Positions 34,467 through 45,800 of a stretch of DNA of 64,000 bases are shown here, in pieces (the first letter of the stretch is position 1; the number at the start of each line of letters is the position of its first letter). Below the pieces are notes generated by a model that saw only the letters and a program-made list of their open reading frames with translations, searched no databases and was not told the origin of the DNA. Source of the stretch: Parascedosporium putredinis. Lineage: Eukaryota > Ascomycota > Sordariomycetes > Microascales > Microascaceae. The stretch covers positions 1,302,001-1,366,000 of the forward strand of contig CASHTG010000020.1 in the NCBI GenBank assembly GCA_949357655.1. Direction: 5' to 3'. The position numbers and the translations under genes were made by a program.

Positions 34467-36554
34467 CTACGCGCTGGGGACAAGATCCACCTGGTCGGTG
34501 ATGACCAGACCCGCCATGGCGGCCGAGGTGAAGGTAGACAGGACTCCGGAGATGAGAGCGGACACGGCGATGCGGGACACGTCTCCGCCGCGGGAGGGAG
34601 CGAGTTGGGAGAGGATGCCGACCTGAATACCGAGGGAGCCGATGTTGCCGAAGCCGCAGATGGCATAGGTGGCGATGAGGCGGGAGCGGGGGTGAGGGTC
34701 TCTGCCTTGAGGGCTTCGAAGGCGGCGTATTCGTTCTGAGGGTTTGATGACGGTTAGGACAGTGAATTTTAAACGAGCAAGTGTTTTTTGGTTTTTTCCC
34801 TTAGTGAGGGAGTGGAGGGGAAAGGGTTCAAACGTTACCTTGATGATCTTGGTGGCGAGAATCTTGGCGACCTTGTAAATTTCTGCGTCGCGACGACTTC
34901 CCGGGGCCACGACTCCTTGGCGGGGAACGCCGAGAAGGAAGGAAATAGGGTAGCAGATGTAACCCATGATGAGTTCGAGAGACAGGTCGGGGTCGGAGAT
35001 GTTGAGGTAGCGGCCCCACCATCCGAGAAGGCCGTCGACGAGGCCAACGGCCGCGAGCATGCAGAGAATAGAAGTGACAATGGTGCCGGCAATCTTGAGA
35101 CCGAACCAGGCACCGTTGGCAAAGGCGTGAAGGGCGTTTTGGGCCCTGTGCTCGTCGTCGTCGGGGATGACGACGCGGCCGGCGGTGAGGGTCTCCTCGG
35201 TCTCGGGGAACCGTAGTTTGGAGATGGCGAGGGAGGCGGGGATGGACATGATGCAGGACGAGACGAGGGCCTGGGCGTTGAGACCGAGGCCGACGTAGGC
35301 GACGAGGACGGAGCCGGAGATGGTGGCGAAGCCGCAGGTGAGGATCTGGTGGAGCTCGGCGGTGGTCATGTGGGCGACGAAGGGGCGGACGAGCATGGCG
35401 GACTCGCCCTGGCCGATGAAGGGGGTGGCGGCGGCGACGACGGCCTCGGCGCCGGAGACGCGGAGGGCCCAGAAGACAAAGGTGGCGAACTTCTTGATGA
35501 ACCACTGGATGAAGCCAATGTAGTAGAGCACCTCGACGATGGAGATGAAGAACATGATGGCGGGGATGACGCCGATGAGGAACCAGGTGAGCTCGGCGAC
35601 GGTGGGGGTGGTGAGGAAGGCGGTACCCTGGCGGGAGAAGCTGAGGAGGTCACCGGCGCGGTCGGCGATGAACTTGAAGATGCTGAAGCCGACGCCGGTG
35701 CGGAGGACGAAGAGGGCAATGATGTACTGGGCGAGCATGCCGCCGATGACGGTGCGCCACTGCACGCGGCGGCGGTCGCGGGAGCTGGCCCACAGCAGGA
35801 AGATGAGCACGGCGAGGCCAAAGAGGGAGATGGCGCGGTTCTCGCGCGTGTTGTTCTCGGACTCCTCCGAGATGAAGGCGCCGAGCAGGATGGAGCCAAT
35901 GGTGACGGCGGCGCCGAGCGGGGTGCGCCACTTGGGGGATGTGGTCGTAGACGACGACGCCGGTGTGCTGCCACGCGAAGCGGATGGGCGTCGTGACGAG
36001 GGAGATGGGAATGTGGAAGAAGAGCAGGCGGGCGGTGATGGCGAGCCAGAACAGGAAGGGGACGACCCAGTTCATGTCGTCCTTGTGCAGGATGAGGGAG
36101 GCGATCCACCAGCCGGTGAAGAAGGCGAAGATGATGAGGTGGAAGACGATGCGGTAGCGTCGGTACAGCTGCCGCCGCCACCCGGGGCGCGATCGGCCTC
36201 GCCGTGCTCGCCGCCCGAGGTGGTGTCGATGACGTCGCGCTCCTCGTGCTTCTCCGGGTCGCTGTGGTACGGGGGCAGGCCGGCGCTCTCGACGTCGTGC
36301 CGGTGCAGCGGGGACTGCGCGGGGATCAGGGTCGCGTCGGCCGTGGTGCCCTTGGTGTAGACGGCGTGGGTGTGGCCGTTGTTCTCGGCGCTCGGGGCGT
36401 GGTGGACGTGCGGGTGGGTGTGCTGGTGCTTGGGGTCGAGGGCCGGGTCCGAGTTTCGTCGGAGGCCGTTGGCGGAGGCGGAGGAGCGCTGGGACGGGGA
36501 CGCGGGGCGCGATGTGCCCGTGGGGCCGGTGGCCTTGGCGTCGGTGGCGGACAT
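34467..36554 (-). CDS. Concentrative nucleoside transporter (CNT/SLC28 family)
   Basis: It is a proton- or sodium-coupled nucleoside importer of the plasma membrane. Exons are 36554-34839 and 34735-34467; the 103-nt intron has a GTAACG donor and CAG acceptor. The start MSATDAK is chosen because the frame further upstream is leader-like. The first ~120 residues are a hydrophilic, His-rich cytosolic tail. Membrane segments begin at YRIVFHLIIFAFFTGWWIAS. The CNT core includes FIGQGESAMLVRPFVAHMTT (hairpin region that binds the nucleoside), NEYAAFEALKAETL, and ICGFGNIGSLGIQVGI near the end. Frame errors are one base short near 36182, a C run at 35934-35938 that is one too long or two too short, and one base short at 34688-34692. 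An extra nine residues (QGVVAPGSR) sit between GVPR and RDAEIYKVAKI, where relatives I know have none. The intron happens to be open in frame, so a naive ORF runs through it. Confidence 0.9.
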
Positions 36555-39500
36555 GGTGATTCTTTTGGGGGAAATAGCCAAAAGGGGCCGGAATGAGGGA
36601 ACCGAGAAGAAAAAGGGTTCAGAGAGGAGGAGGAGACGTGCTGCGGCTGACGTCAACGAGACGAAAGAAAACGCAAAATCACGATGAGCGCGGAAGAGAT
36701 ACTAGCTAGGCAGACAAGAAACACCAACGAAGCAAGTGAGCTTTATCCTTCACGAGGCGACCACCTGTTCTTTGTCCTAGAGCCGCGCAAGGCAGACGGA
36801 AAAAGAGAGGCAGCGAGGAGGAAGCGAAACAAGACGTCAAAGACCCGGACAGACTCGAGCTCGTGATCTATAACCGTATGCGCCCTCGGCTCTCGTTCCC
36901 AGACACAGTTTCCCAAGACAAGAGTTCCCGAAACAAAAGTCTCCCTGGAGCGGAAGGAGCGAGTTCTACAGACCGGGTTGGGTCGGGGGAAGGTGCATCT
37001 TTAAGTATTAAGTTTGTTGCGGGTCCACATGTCAAAAAAGGAAGAAAAGAAGAAAGGAAAAAGGAAGGAGCACACGAGTACCAGCGAGGTGGAAGGCGCG
37101 GGGCCGAAGCGAGGGCAACGACGGGGTGAAAAGGGAAGAAGGGTAACGGAGCACTGGAACACAAGGGTCGTAGTACCCTCGATAACACCCTCGCCTACCC
37201 AGCAATCTCGATACTGCCGGACAAGTCCTTTCTAGGTCTGGGCATTAATGCGTCCCTCGTGACGATGATAAGAGAGTCGCAGCAAGCGGCGGCCCTTCCT
37301 CTCCTCCCCGGGAGGCCAAGGAACGAAATCGAACAAGAGGGTGAGGGGGAAGGATTGGTGAACTGGCTTGGACTTTTTGTTCAACCCAACCAGGAGGGGA
37401 TGGGATCTGGGAGGGGAGGTCTAGTCTCGCCGGTCTGGCGGTGTTTGACGGGACTTGGTGAGACTCATTGTACCGGGTAGTACACACATGCACGTCAGGC
37501 GTAGAGCCACCACTCACATCGGAAGCAAAGGGGTCCAATCTCTCGGCCGCAAGTAAAAGGAAGGAACAGCAAGGCAAGAGGACCAAGAAGCCTACACTAG
37601 GGTGAGGGTGACAGGCCGAGAGCCAAGAAAAACAAGCCAAGGGAAAAAGAAACAAGAATGAACAAAAGGAAAACCCAACTATACCGAGGCCTCGCCATCG
37701 ATTGGTCAATGGCCGAGGGGATGATATATAGCATGTCCCACGAGACCAAGGAAACTCCAACAATCCATCGGGAGAGCCGTCCCCGCAAAACCCAAACCCT
37801 TCATGGGACGGGACCGCCAAGAGAGAACATTGATGGACCCTTCAGTCGCAAAAGCAACCGCCAGCGCTCACTATCGCCACGAAAAGGAAACCCGCCGGTG
37901 CCCTTTGACGCATGTGGCAAGAGCCGCTGTGGTATCCAAGCGGTTCGCACCAAGCCAAGGAGGCAAAAAGGAATAAAGGGACGAGGTCGGGCCCGCAGTA
38001 CCGCAAGTGAGGTGTGCCAGGGCCCACATGGATCGCGGTTACAGATAAGTGCAATGTTACCTCCGGAAAAGCGCGGGCAATGTGGTCAAGATATGCACGG
38101 CAGAGTCGAGAGGGTGGGATGGCAAGGATGGCATGGGGATGGGATGGTGGGAAAGGTGCAGAAAATTTCCAGGTTGGTCGGGTACCCACACATGCACGCT
38201 TCCGTTTGACAGATTCTAATCATCACGATTGGCCTGGTAGATACGCTTCGCTTCCTTCTTTTTCCTTTCTTTTTGGGTTCTCTTTTCTTCTCTGGTGCTA
38301 GCGGCCCACTCGACATCCATCGACGGCGCACTCCGATGGAATAACATGGTTCATGGAAGACCGTCGCAGATCATCATTCTCCAGGCGTACGCGGGCGCAT
38401 CGCGGGGTAGAGAGCTTGGATACTTTTCAACTTTAAGACGTCCTCAAGAGCTGTGATGTGTGGAAAACGCCACCCTCCATACATCAATGTAGGACAAGAT
38501 GTCCGGGTCAACGCAGATTATGTCAACGCACCCGGTCGAGTGGCGAAGAACGGCCGCCCGGCGTTGGGATCATGATGACCACACTGAAGATAAGAACAGA
38601 GATTGGATGGATGCGACGGCCGGAAATGAGGACGGGCCTATTCCTCATAGCTCACCGATGCGCATCATGCCATGTCGCTTCCCTGCGGAAGATATCCGCC
38701 AATCGGTTACCTTTGCTCCCCGAAAAAAACAATTGACAGAAAGCACGAGGGGAGAAAAGAGAATGCAGAGATCTGATAAAAGCAGGGAGGAGCAAGATAA
38801 ACAAAAGAAACCAAAGCCAGATACAAGAGCAGATGCTGCGCGGAGAGTGGAGCAAGATTGAAAGGATCCTCCGACGAACAAATGAAGTTGGTCGTGCACG
38901 ACAGTGGGTCCATCGGGGAGCATCGCCGCCACGGGGACTGTCTCTTCCGGGAAGGTGAAGGCCCCGCGTAATTGTAAACTTGGGGGAAATGGAAGGCAAC
39001 GGGTTCAGATTGGCTGGGGGTCCGCGGGCGCCTCTGATTGCACCGGCAATAAAGTACCCAACGGCGCGTGCCATCCACTGGATCGGCAAGGATCGATCCA
39101 AAAACGCACATCGATAAGCCCCCCAAAGGACCCTCTCCTCGAACAGAAGTCCCCTCAACCCCAAAGCCCTTTTGCCCAGAGCGGGGGCGGATGCGCTGGT
39201 GGGGAAAAGACGCCGAAAAGGAAAATGTAACGCGCCGAATCAGACGAACCCTCGAATTGAATCGCGCAGAGACGACCCCGAAAGGGGAAAGGGAAGAAGA
39301 AAGGAAGAGAAAAAAAGAGAAAAAAGAAAGAAAAAAGACCTTGCTTTTGAAGAAAAGGAAAAGGAAAATGAAAAGGAGGTGAAAAGGCGGAAGTGAGCGA
39401 CCGCGCAAGAGAGAGAAAGGAGGACAAGAGAAAGGGACAGGTCTTCTTCCCGCGGTCCGGCCGCAGGTACTCGATAAGGGCAGTCGCCTCCGCTAAACAG

Positions 39501-40580
39501 CTCGTCGGTGAGAACGCTCAATGCTCGCAGCATAAGGTCCGGGTCCCCTTCCGAGTCATGGCACGCGTCGTTAGTAAAGATTTGGCCTGGTCCATAGCGG
39601 AACAGCGACAAACGGGTCGCCACAAGGTCGAGATTAGATGGTAGCAGCAAAGGTAAAATATCTCGACGGGGGCCATGTCCATGGGGCCCGCTTTCTCGAT
39701 GAGAAAAAAAAACGTGGCCGAAATCAAAAGTGCAGCGCGGAGTGACCATGCTCTCCGTCGATCGTGACCTCGGAACCGCTTCGCCGGGTTAACGCGCCGA
39801 AAGCAGTAAACCAGACGCGGACTGTGCTCGTCTCCCCCTTGATATGGATGGTTGCATTCCATGCATATCCCATGATTACACGATCAATGCAGTCTCGGAG
39901 ATGTCCACGATCGCAGATCTAGTCACGTGAGGATCTCGTCCACCACCGGCATGTGCAGTGCAGCCGTGGCTGGATATAACTTCAACGGATCTGCCTCTTT
40001 CGATCGCATCTACGCTACCAGGAGATCGTGCCAGAATGATTCAAGAGGGCGCTGGTCTTTGGGTAACATGCGAAAGACATGGCCCTACTTACCCCCGCTT
40101 TCGAATGGCTTGACAGGAACAACATATCAGACACACAGTATTTTGACCTAGATGAGCAAGACCTACCATTGACCAGAGGCTCAACAGAGTCACCAATACG
40201 TGTCAAGTTGAACATTATTAAACATTTGGACTCTAAATTGAAAAAATTATAAAAACGAGATCCAAATCCAACCGTCCCCATGCTCACGAAGAAGAAAAGA
40301 TTCCCTGAGTTGATCTAGATGATGCCTTGCGACATTGGTTTGTTTTGACATTCATTAAACGTACAGCTGAAGTCTACCCACACACATGAATATATGCAGA
40401 CGCCCTCCGGGAATTAAGAATAAATACTAGAAAGGTATAAAAGGATGACATGAAACGTCTAAGAAAAAAAAAGGTGGTGAAATGAAGGTGGTGTATGCTT
40501 TGCTTTGGTATTATTTTTGGGAAATTTTTTGTTTGTTTTTCGAGCTCCGGCTCCTCATCGCATCCAAGGCCTTGGCAGGC
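36555..40580. other. 4-kb intergenic region, no gene supported
   Basis: It lies upstream of the CNT gene and downstream of the WSC-like gene. It contains long purine/pyrimidine-skewed stretches (39280-39420 is almost all A/G). The minus frames there are Phe/Leu/Ser-only low complexity, not protein. An AT-rich patch is at 40190-40260. Confidence 0.5.
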
Positions 40581-42756
40581 TTAGATGACGAGAAGGGCCA
40601 AGAGACCCATGAAAGCAGCACCGACAGCAGAAGCGCGGGTAGCAGAAGAGGGAACGAAAGTGGGAGTGGAAGGCTCCTCACCCTCGCTGCCGTCGCTGCC
40701 GCCGTCGCTGCCGCCGTTGCCACCAGTGGGCTGGGGCTGGGTGCCGGTAGGCTGGGGTTCTCGCCGCCGTTGGTGGGCTCGGGAGGGCAGACACCACCAT
40801 TGCAGCCGTTGCCGCCGGTGGGCTGGGGCTCCTCACCGCCGTTACCGCCGGTAGGCTGGGGCTCCTCGCCGCCGTTGCCACCAGTGGGCTGGGGCTCGCA
40901 GTCGTCTCCGTTGCAGCCGTTGCCGCCAGTGGGCTGGGGCTCCTCGCCGCCGTTACCGCCGGTGGGCTGGGGCTCGCAGTCATCACCCTTGCAGGGGCCC
41001 TCGGTGGGTCCGGCAGTGGGCTCCTCAGTGCAGGGCTCAGTAGGGTTGGCAGTCTCGGTGCCGGTGGGCTGGGGAGGGCAGTTCTCGCCGTCGCAAGGAC
41101 CCTCGGTAGGACCGGTGGTGGGCTCCTCAGTGCAGGGCTCAGTCTCGGTGGGCTCAGCAGTGGGCTCAGTGGGGTTGGCGGTCTCAGTGCCAGTGGGCTG
41201 GGGCTGGCAGTCCTCGCCGTCGCAAGGACCTTCAGTGGGACCAGTGGTGGGCTCCTCAGTGCAGGGCTCAGTGGGCTCGGCAGTGGGCTCAGTGGGGTTG
41301 GCAGTCTCAGTGCCGGTGGGCTCGGGAGGGCAGTTCTCGCCGTCGCAAGGACCCTCGGTAGGACCGGTGGTGGGCTCCTCAGTGCAGGGCTCAGTCTCGG
41401 TGGGCTCAGCAGTGGGCTCAGTGGGGTTGGCGGTCTCAGTGCCGGTGGGCTGGCAGTTCTCGCCGTCGCAAGGGCCCTCGGTGGGCTCAGCGGTGGGCTC
41501 CTCGGTAGGACCGACGGTAGGCTCCTCAGTGCCGGTAGGCTCCTCGCAGTCGTCAGTGGGCTCAGCAGTGGGCTCCTCGGTAGGACCAACGGTGGGCTCC
41601 TCAGTGCCAGTGGGCTGCTCAGTGGGGTTGGCGGTCTCGGTGCCGGTCTCAGTGGGCTCCTCACAGTCATCAGTGGGCTCAGCGGTGGGCTCCTCGGTAG
41701 GACCAACGGTGGGCTCCTCAGTGCCAGTGGGCTGCTCAGTGGGGTTGGCAGTCTCAGAGCCGGTCTCGGTGGGCTCCTCGCAGTCATCGGTAGGCTCGCC
41801 AGTGGGCTCCTCGGTGCCAGTAGGCTCCTCGGTAGGGCCTACGGTAGGCTCCTCAGTACCGGTGGGCTGCTCGGTGGGGTTGGCGGTCTCAGTGCCGGTC
41901 TCAGTGGGCTCCTCACAGTCGTCAGTGGGCTCGCTGGTAGGCTCCTCAGTGCCGGTGGGCTCCTCGGTAGGGCCAACAGTAGGCTCCTCGGTACCGGTAG
42001 GCTGCTCAGTGGGGTTGGCAGTCTCGGTACCGGTCTCGGTGGGCTCCTCACAGTCGTCATCAGTGGGCTCAGCAGTGGGCTCCTCAGTGCCGGTGGGCTC
42101 ATCGGTGCCGGTAGGCTCGCCAGTGGGCTCCTCAGTGCCAGTGGCAGTGGGCTCCTCGGTAGGACCGACGGTAGGCTCCTCGGTACCGGTGGGCTGCTCA
42201 GTGGGGTTGGCAGTCTCAGTACCGGTCTCGGTGGGCTCCTCCTCACAGTCGGTCTCCTCGGGCTCCTCCTCCTCCTCGCAGTCAGACTCCTCAGGCTCCT
42301 CCTCCTCCTCTTCGCAGTCGGACTCCTCCTCCTCTTCCTCCTCCTCGCAGTCGGACTCATCGTCGCTGCCGGGCTCCTCGGGGTGAGGGGCTGCTCAGGC
42401 TCGTCGTCCTTGCAGTCCTCGCTGCGGTAGAGGTTGGTACCGCTACGGTCGTTGGCACCGCAGACGCGGTTCTTGCGGATCACGTCATAGCGGACGTCGC
42501 TGGCACAGGTGCACTTGTTGCCGACAACGACGTAGTCGGAACCGTTGCAGCGGTTCTGGCACTGGCCGGGGGTCCAGTTGCGGCCGAGGTTCTCTACCTG
42601 CCTGGAGCCGGAGATGTCGTGGATCTTGACGCAGCCGACGAGCTCGTAGTTGGAGCGGGAAGGAATGGGGTTGGGGCGGCGGTCCCCGCCGGTGGGGTTG
42701 GCAAGGCCGGCGGCCGCGGCGCTCGCGATGAGAAGAGTGGTGGCAAGACGAGGCAT
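40581..42756 (-). CDS. WSC-like, Pro/Thr/Glu-repeat, GPI-anchored cell-wall protein
   Basis: This is a predicted surface glycoprotein, either adhesin-like or a wall-stress sensor without a transmembrane tail. It is a single exon of about 725 residues. Order: signal peptide MPRLATTLLIASAAAAGLA; a Cys-rich WSC-like domain (~35-115) including YELVGCVKIHDISGSRQVEN, CQNRCNGSDYVVVGNKCTC and VCGANDRSGTNLYR; an acidic stretch with SDCEEEEEE motifs; a long tandem region; and a C-terminus TPTFVPSSATRASAVGAAF plus MGLLALLVI, a GPI-anchor signal. The tandem region has two unit types: about 40 residues with DDCEEPTETGTETANPTEQP and TGTEEPTVGPTEEP, then units with CTEEPTTGPTEGPCDGENC and NPTEPTAEPTE, then QPTGGNGGEEP. 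Threonine-rich repeats suggest dense O-mannosylation. One base is missing at 42380-42383 and one at 40754-40757; with both the exon is 726 codons. The GPI frame is proved by the repeat motif QPTG resuming after the second correction. Confidence 0.8.
40755..42380 (-). repeat. Tandem coding repeat array (Pro-Thr-Glu with paired cysteines)
   Basis: The array holds imperfect units of roughly 100-135 bp, with very high identity between neighbours, encoding the stalk of the wall protein. About five units carry DDCEEPTETG (42260-41500), about four carry GPCDGE(N/D)C (41480-41040), and several short QPTGGNGGEEP units follow (41000-40790). Identity this high predicts length variation between strains. 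Confidence 0.85.
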
Positions 42757-42849
42757 CTTGTTGTGTGAAGGAAGGAATTAGGGAATTAATTAAATAATTA
42801 GCAACGAATGTAAGAAATAAAAACGAGCTACCGATCAGATGAAGATGGC

Positions 42850-42865
42850 AGTTCTATTATAAGCG
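42850..42865 (-). promoter_or_regulatory. TATA-like element of the WSC-like gene
   Basis: The minus strand reads CTTATAATAG about 100 bp upstream of the ATG at 42756. The position suits a core promoter; no further support. Confidence 0.35.
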
Positions 42866-45800
42866 AGTGGACGTGTTCAAAAGCGAACAAAACATTCGTT
42901 GGGTAGTAAAAGAGAGACTAATCGGAGACGTTGGGACGAGGGGACCGGAATATATACTGGTTCCTCCCTTCGGCTCGGACGTGATGAGAATCCACCAGAC
43001 AACATCGAGGCGCCAGGGCGAGGAAGCTCCGGGCGCCCAACACGAAGGGCGATGGGCGGATCAAGGAAAAGGGGGTGGGGTGGCGAGAGGGGGTGTGCGC
43101 GAGCGTTCGCCAGCAACAAAGTGAGCGAGCACAGCATCGCCATGCATCCGGAATGGATAGGTTACAGGGATCCAAGGTCGACGTAGTGTGGGAAGGGCCC
43201 GCATCCGCATGGGTCGTCGGATTTTGACTAGCGCCTAGAAACTTGGCCCCCTCCCCCTGGTCTGGAGGAGGCTGTGGATTAGTTTCTGCTTTGACAGCGA
43301 AATTTGACTGTTTTTCCCCGTCCAGCTCTGTGTTCCTTTGTCTCCCCGCGCCGAACTTTTTAGTACCGAGTGTGTCTGTGTGTGTTTGTGTGCGCACTGG
43401 CGCGCGCGCGGTTCTTTGCTCCAAGAGGTGTGAGCTTCGCACCGGCTGGAATGAGGCACCCCTCATCACCTCCTGCCTGCCGGACTGTGTGCTTTTTCCT
43501 CTTTCTCTCAAGCGGAGATCCCCTCCCCAAGGGGGTACAAGGGGCTGCCGGCGCTACTGATCTCTAGCCTCAGTGGACGCTGCGTGGACTAATGCCCTCA
43601 TAGTGTCGTTCTCTTATCCAGCTTGCTCGCCGTTGGAAGAGAAGAGGGAGGCCGGTTCGATAGCCTACTGTTCTCGTCGAGAGTGGTTGTACTGGGGACC
43701 AGGCCCCTCGTCCCACCCCATCCTCCACTGTCGGTGATAGTCACCAAGTCGGGCTCTATCCTGCTTATCGCCCCAGCAAATGAGAACAATCAAAGCTATT
43801 GCGTGGACGACCTGGCCTTCGCCGTGGGTCAATGTCCATGGTAAAGGTGGAGCCGACGGCCCAACTCCCTGACCGAAGGCTTGTCTCCTTCTTCCCTGTT
43901 GTGTTATTCGATCCGTTCATACTCCGCTCCTTCACCTACGAGTAATATTATCACTTCGTATTTGATTCAAGGAAAGAAATGCACCAGCTGTGCTGCGTCT
44001 TGGGGCCAAGCCAGTACCAAGTCTGGGCTGTAATAATGCCCAGCTTATAAACGAGCTTGGTACCAATGACCTCCTGCCTCGGCGCCTTCAGGCGAGTGTT
44101 TGACTAGGCAATGGTGAGAAGGTCCGGTGCGCCACGCTGACGGCTTTGTTGTGGGTGCTGCTTGGCCCTTTGTGCAGCCAAGCCAGGCACGGAATGCGCT
44201 GAAAAGAAGAGGCTCCAAAGGGGTGATGGGTGACAAGGGGTGTGCGTGTTCAGCGAGCAGAAGAGGCGAAAACATTTAGCAAGCCAAGCGTGGTGCCCAC
44301 AACACCGCAAATAGAACACTGGAGACAGCACTGCACCGCTCAGAGTGGGGCGTCCCTGAAGTGGAAGGAAAAAGAAAAAGGGAGAGGAAGCAATGACCAG
44401 TCCAGTCCGGCGGTCCTTCCTCCCCCTGGTCCGCCGTCGTCCCATGGCGCTTTCCCACCTCCTCTGCCCGCCCTTGTCCCTGGAAGGCGCGGCCAGCCCG
44501 TTGTGGTACCTTGGCCTGTGGAGCGGACTGGCTAACCAATGAACCAATGGGCAAACGACCCCCTTTTTGGGAAATTAAGTTCAATTTCTACTCGCAGAGA
44601 GTCGGACCAGAAGCGAAAGGGAAGGAGGGCAGGTACTACCGTACCGCAGGCAAAGGAAGGCCAACAACAGAGTGCACTGGTCGAGAATCCGGGTTCCTGG
44701 GGCGAAGCATAGCACCCTCTGGTAAGATTTTCGTTTGGTTTAATTTCTTGAGTTGCTTGTTCAGTTCATGCTCCCGAAAATAAACTCTCCATCCATCCAA
44801 TCTTGTCAATTCACGGATACATACAGGTCAGTGTCACTCCAAAGGAATTCAATCCTGGCTGGTTTCTCTGATTAGTGAAGCGGTAATTGAGTCATTAGAT
44901 CAGTAATTTTGGACGGGAATCTCCATCCCCGCATGCCAGTCTTCACGGCCTATCGATGCCGATAGCGAATTAATCTTTGTGCGTTTGCGTCAACGGGTCT
45001 CTCTTCCCTCACTAAGCGTGTCTTATTGTCTGATAATAGATGGGCCACCTTGCAGAGAAACCAGCTCGCCCGAGATAGAAAGACGGGACTTTATCAGTAT
45101 TGCTTCTGCCAACCCCAAAAAGCGCGAGAACCGAGCAGACAAACAAAGCAAAAAAAAAAATGTTTTGGCCCTCAGAACTGGTTTAACGCCAAAATCGGCC
45201 CCTCTTTTCACTGCGAAGATCGCTTTACCCATTACCCCTGCGAGTGGCCACCCCTATCGCGCGCGTCTCTGGGAGAATGTGACTTGCGCTCCAGCTTAAA
45301 AGTGGGGTATTATGGGGAGGGTGTACGAAGTACTCAAAGGGTGCGGCGCGAGCACAAGCGAGAGGTAATGTTCGCACACCGCGAAATGACGGCGGAGAAA
45401 CTGATCAACAGGGAAGCACCAGAGAGGGAGAGGGTCCGAACAAGGGCACACATAATCCTGTGCTGATCGATCTGCTTGGACGGACCATGTTCTCCTTGAC
45501 CCCCTTTCCTTGCTCGCTAGTGGGCTACTGCCTCTGGTTAGGTCGCTGGGAAAAGGAAAAATACCACTGAAGTAGCCGATTCGCCAGAGGCCAACCAATA
45601 TTGAAGCAATTAGATTTTGAAGACTTCCAGCATCGCCAGAGCCGCAGTAATCCGATATCAGTGGAGAATCGAGACGGTTACGATGGAGAGCGATGGCCTT
45701 TTTCTTGTGTCAAGAGAAAAGGCATGCCCAGATCAACCAAGCGCAATCGGAATCTTATCGCTACAAATGGCGAGACAATTCTCCATGCACATTCTAGAAC

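Noticed and set aside
34467..35810. Uninterrupted minus frame through the nucleoside transporter intron
   Set aside because: The intron has GTAACG and CAG borders, the translated intron is unlike the family, and splicing restores NEYAAFEAL. The later frame is rejoined only through a one-base error at 34688-34692.
38652..39408. 170- and 233-codon minus frames
   Set aside because: Phe/Leu/Ser-dominated translations of an A/G-skewed tract; no protein-like pattern.
40482..42386. 634-codon + strand open frame (Val/Gly/Ser repeats)
   Set aside because: It is the antisense shadow of the Pro/Thr/Glu repeat stalk: GAG-CCC-ACC codons read backwards give Gly/Val/Ser. The minus strand has a signal peptide, a WSC-like domain and a GPI signal.
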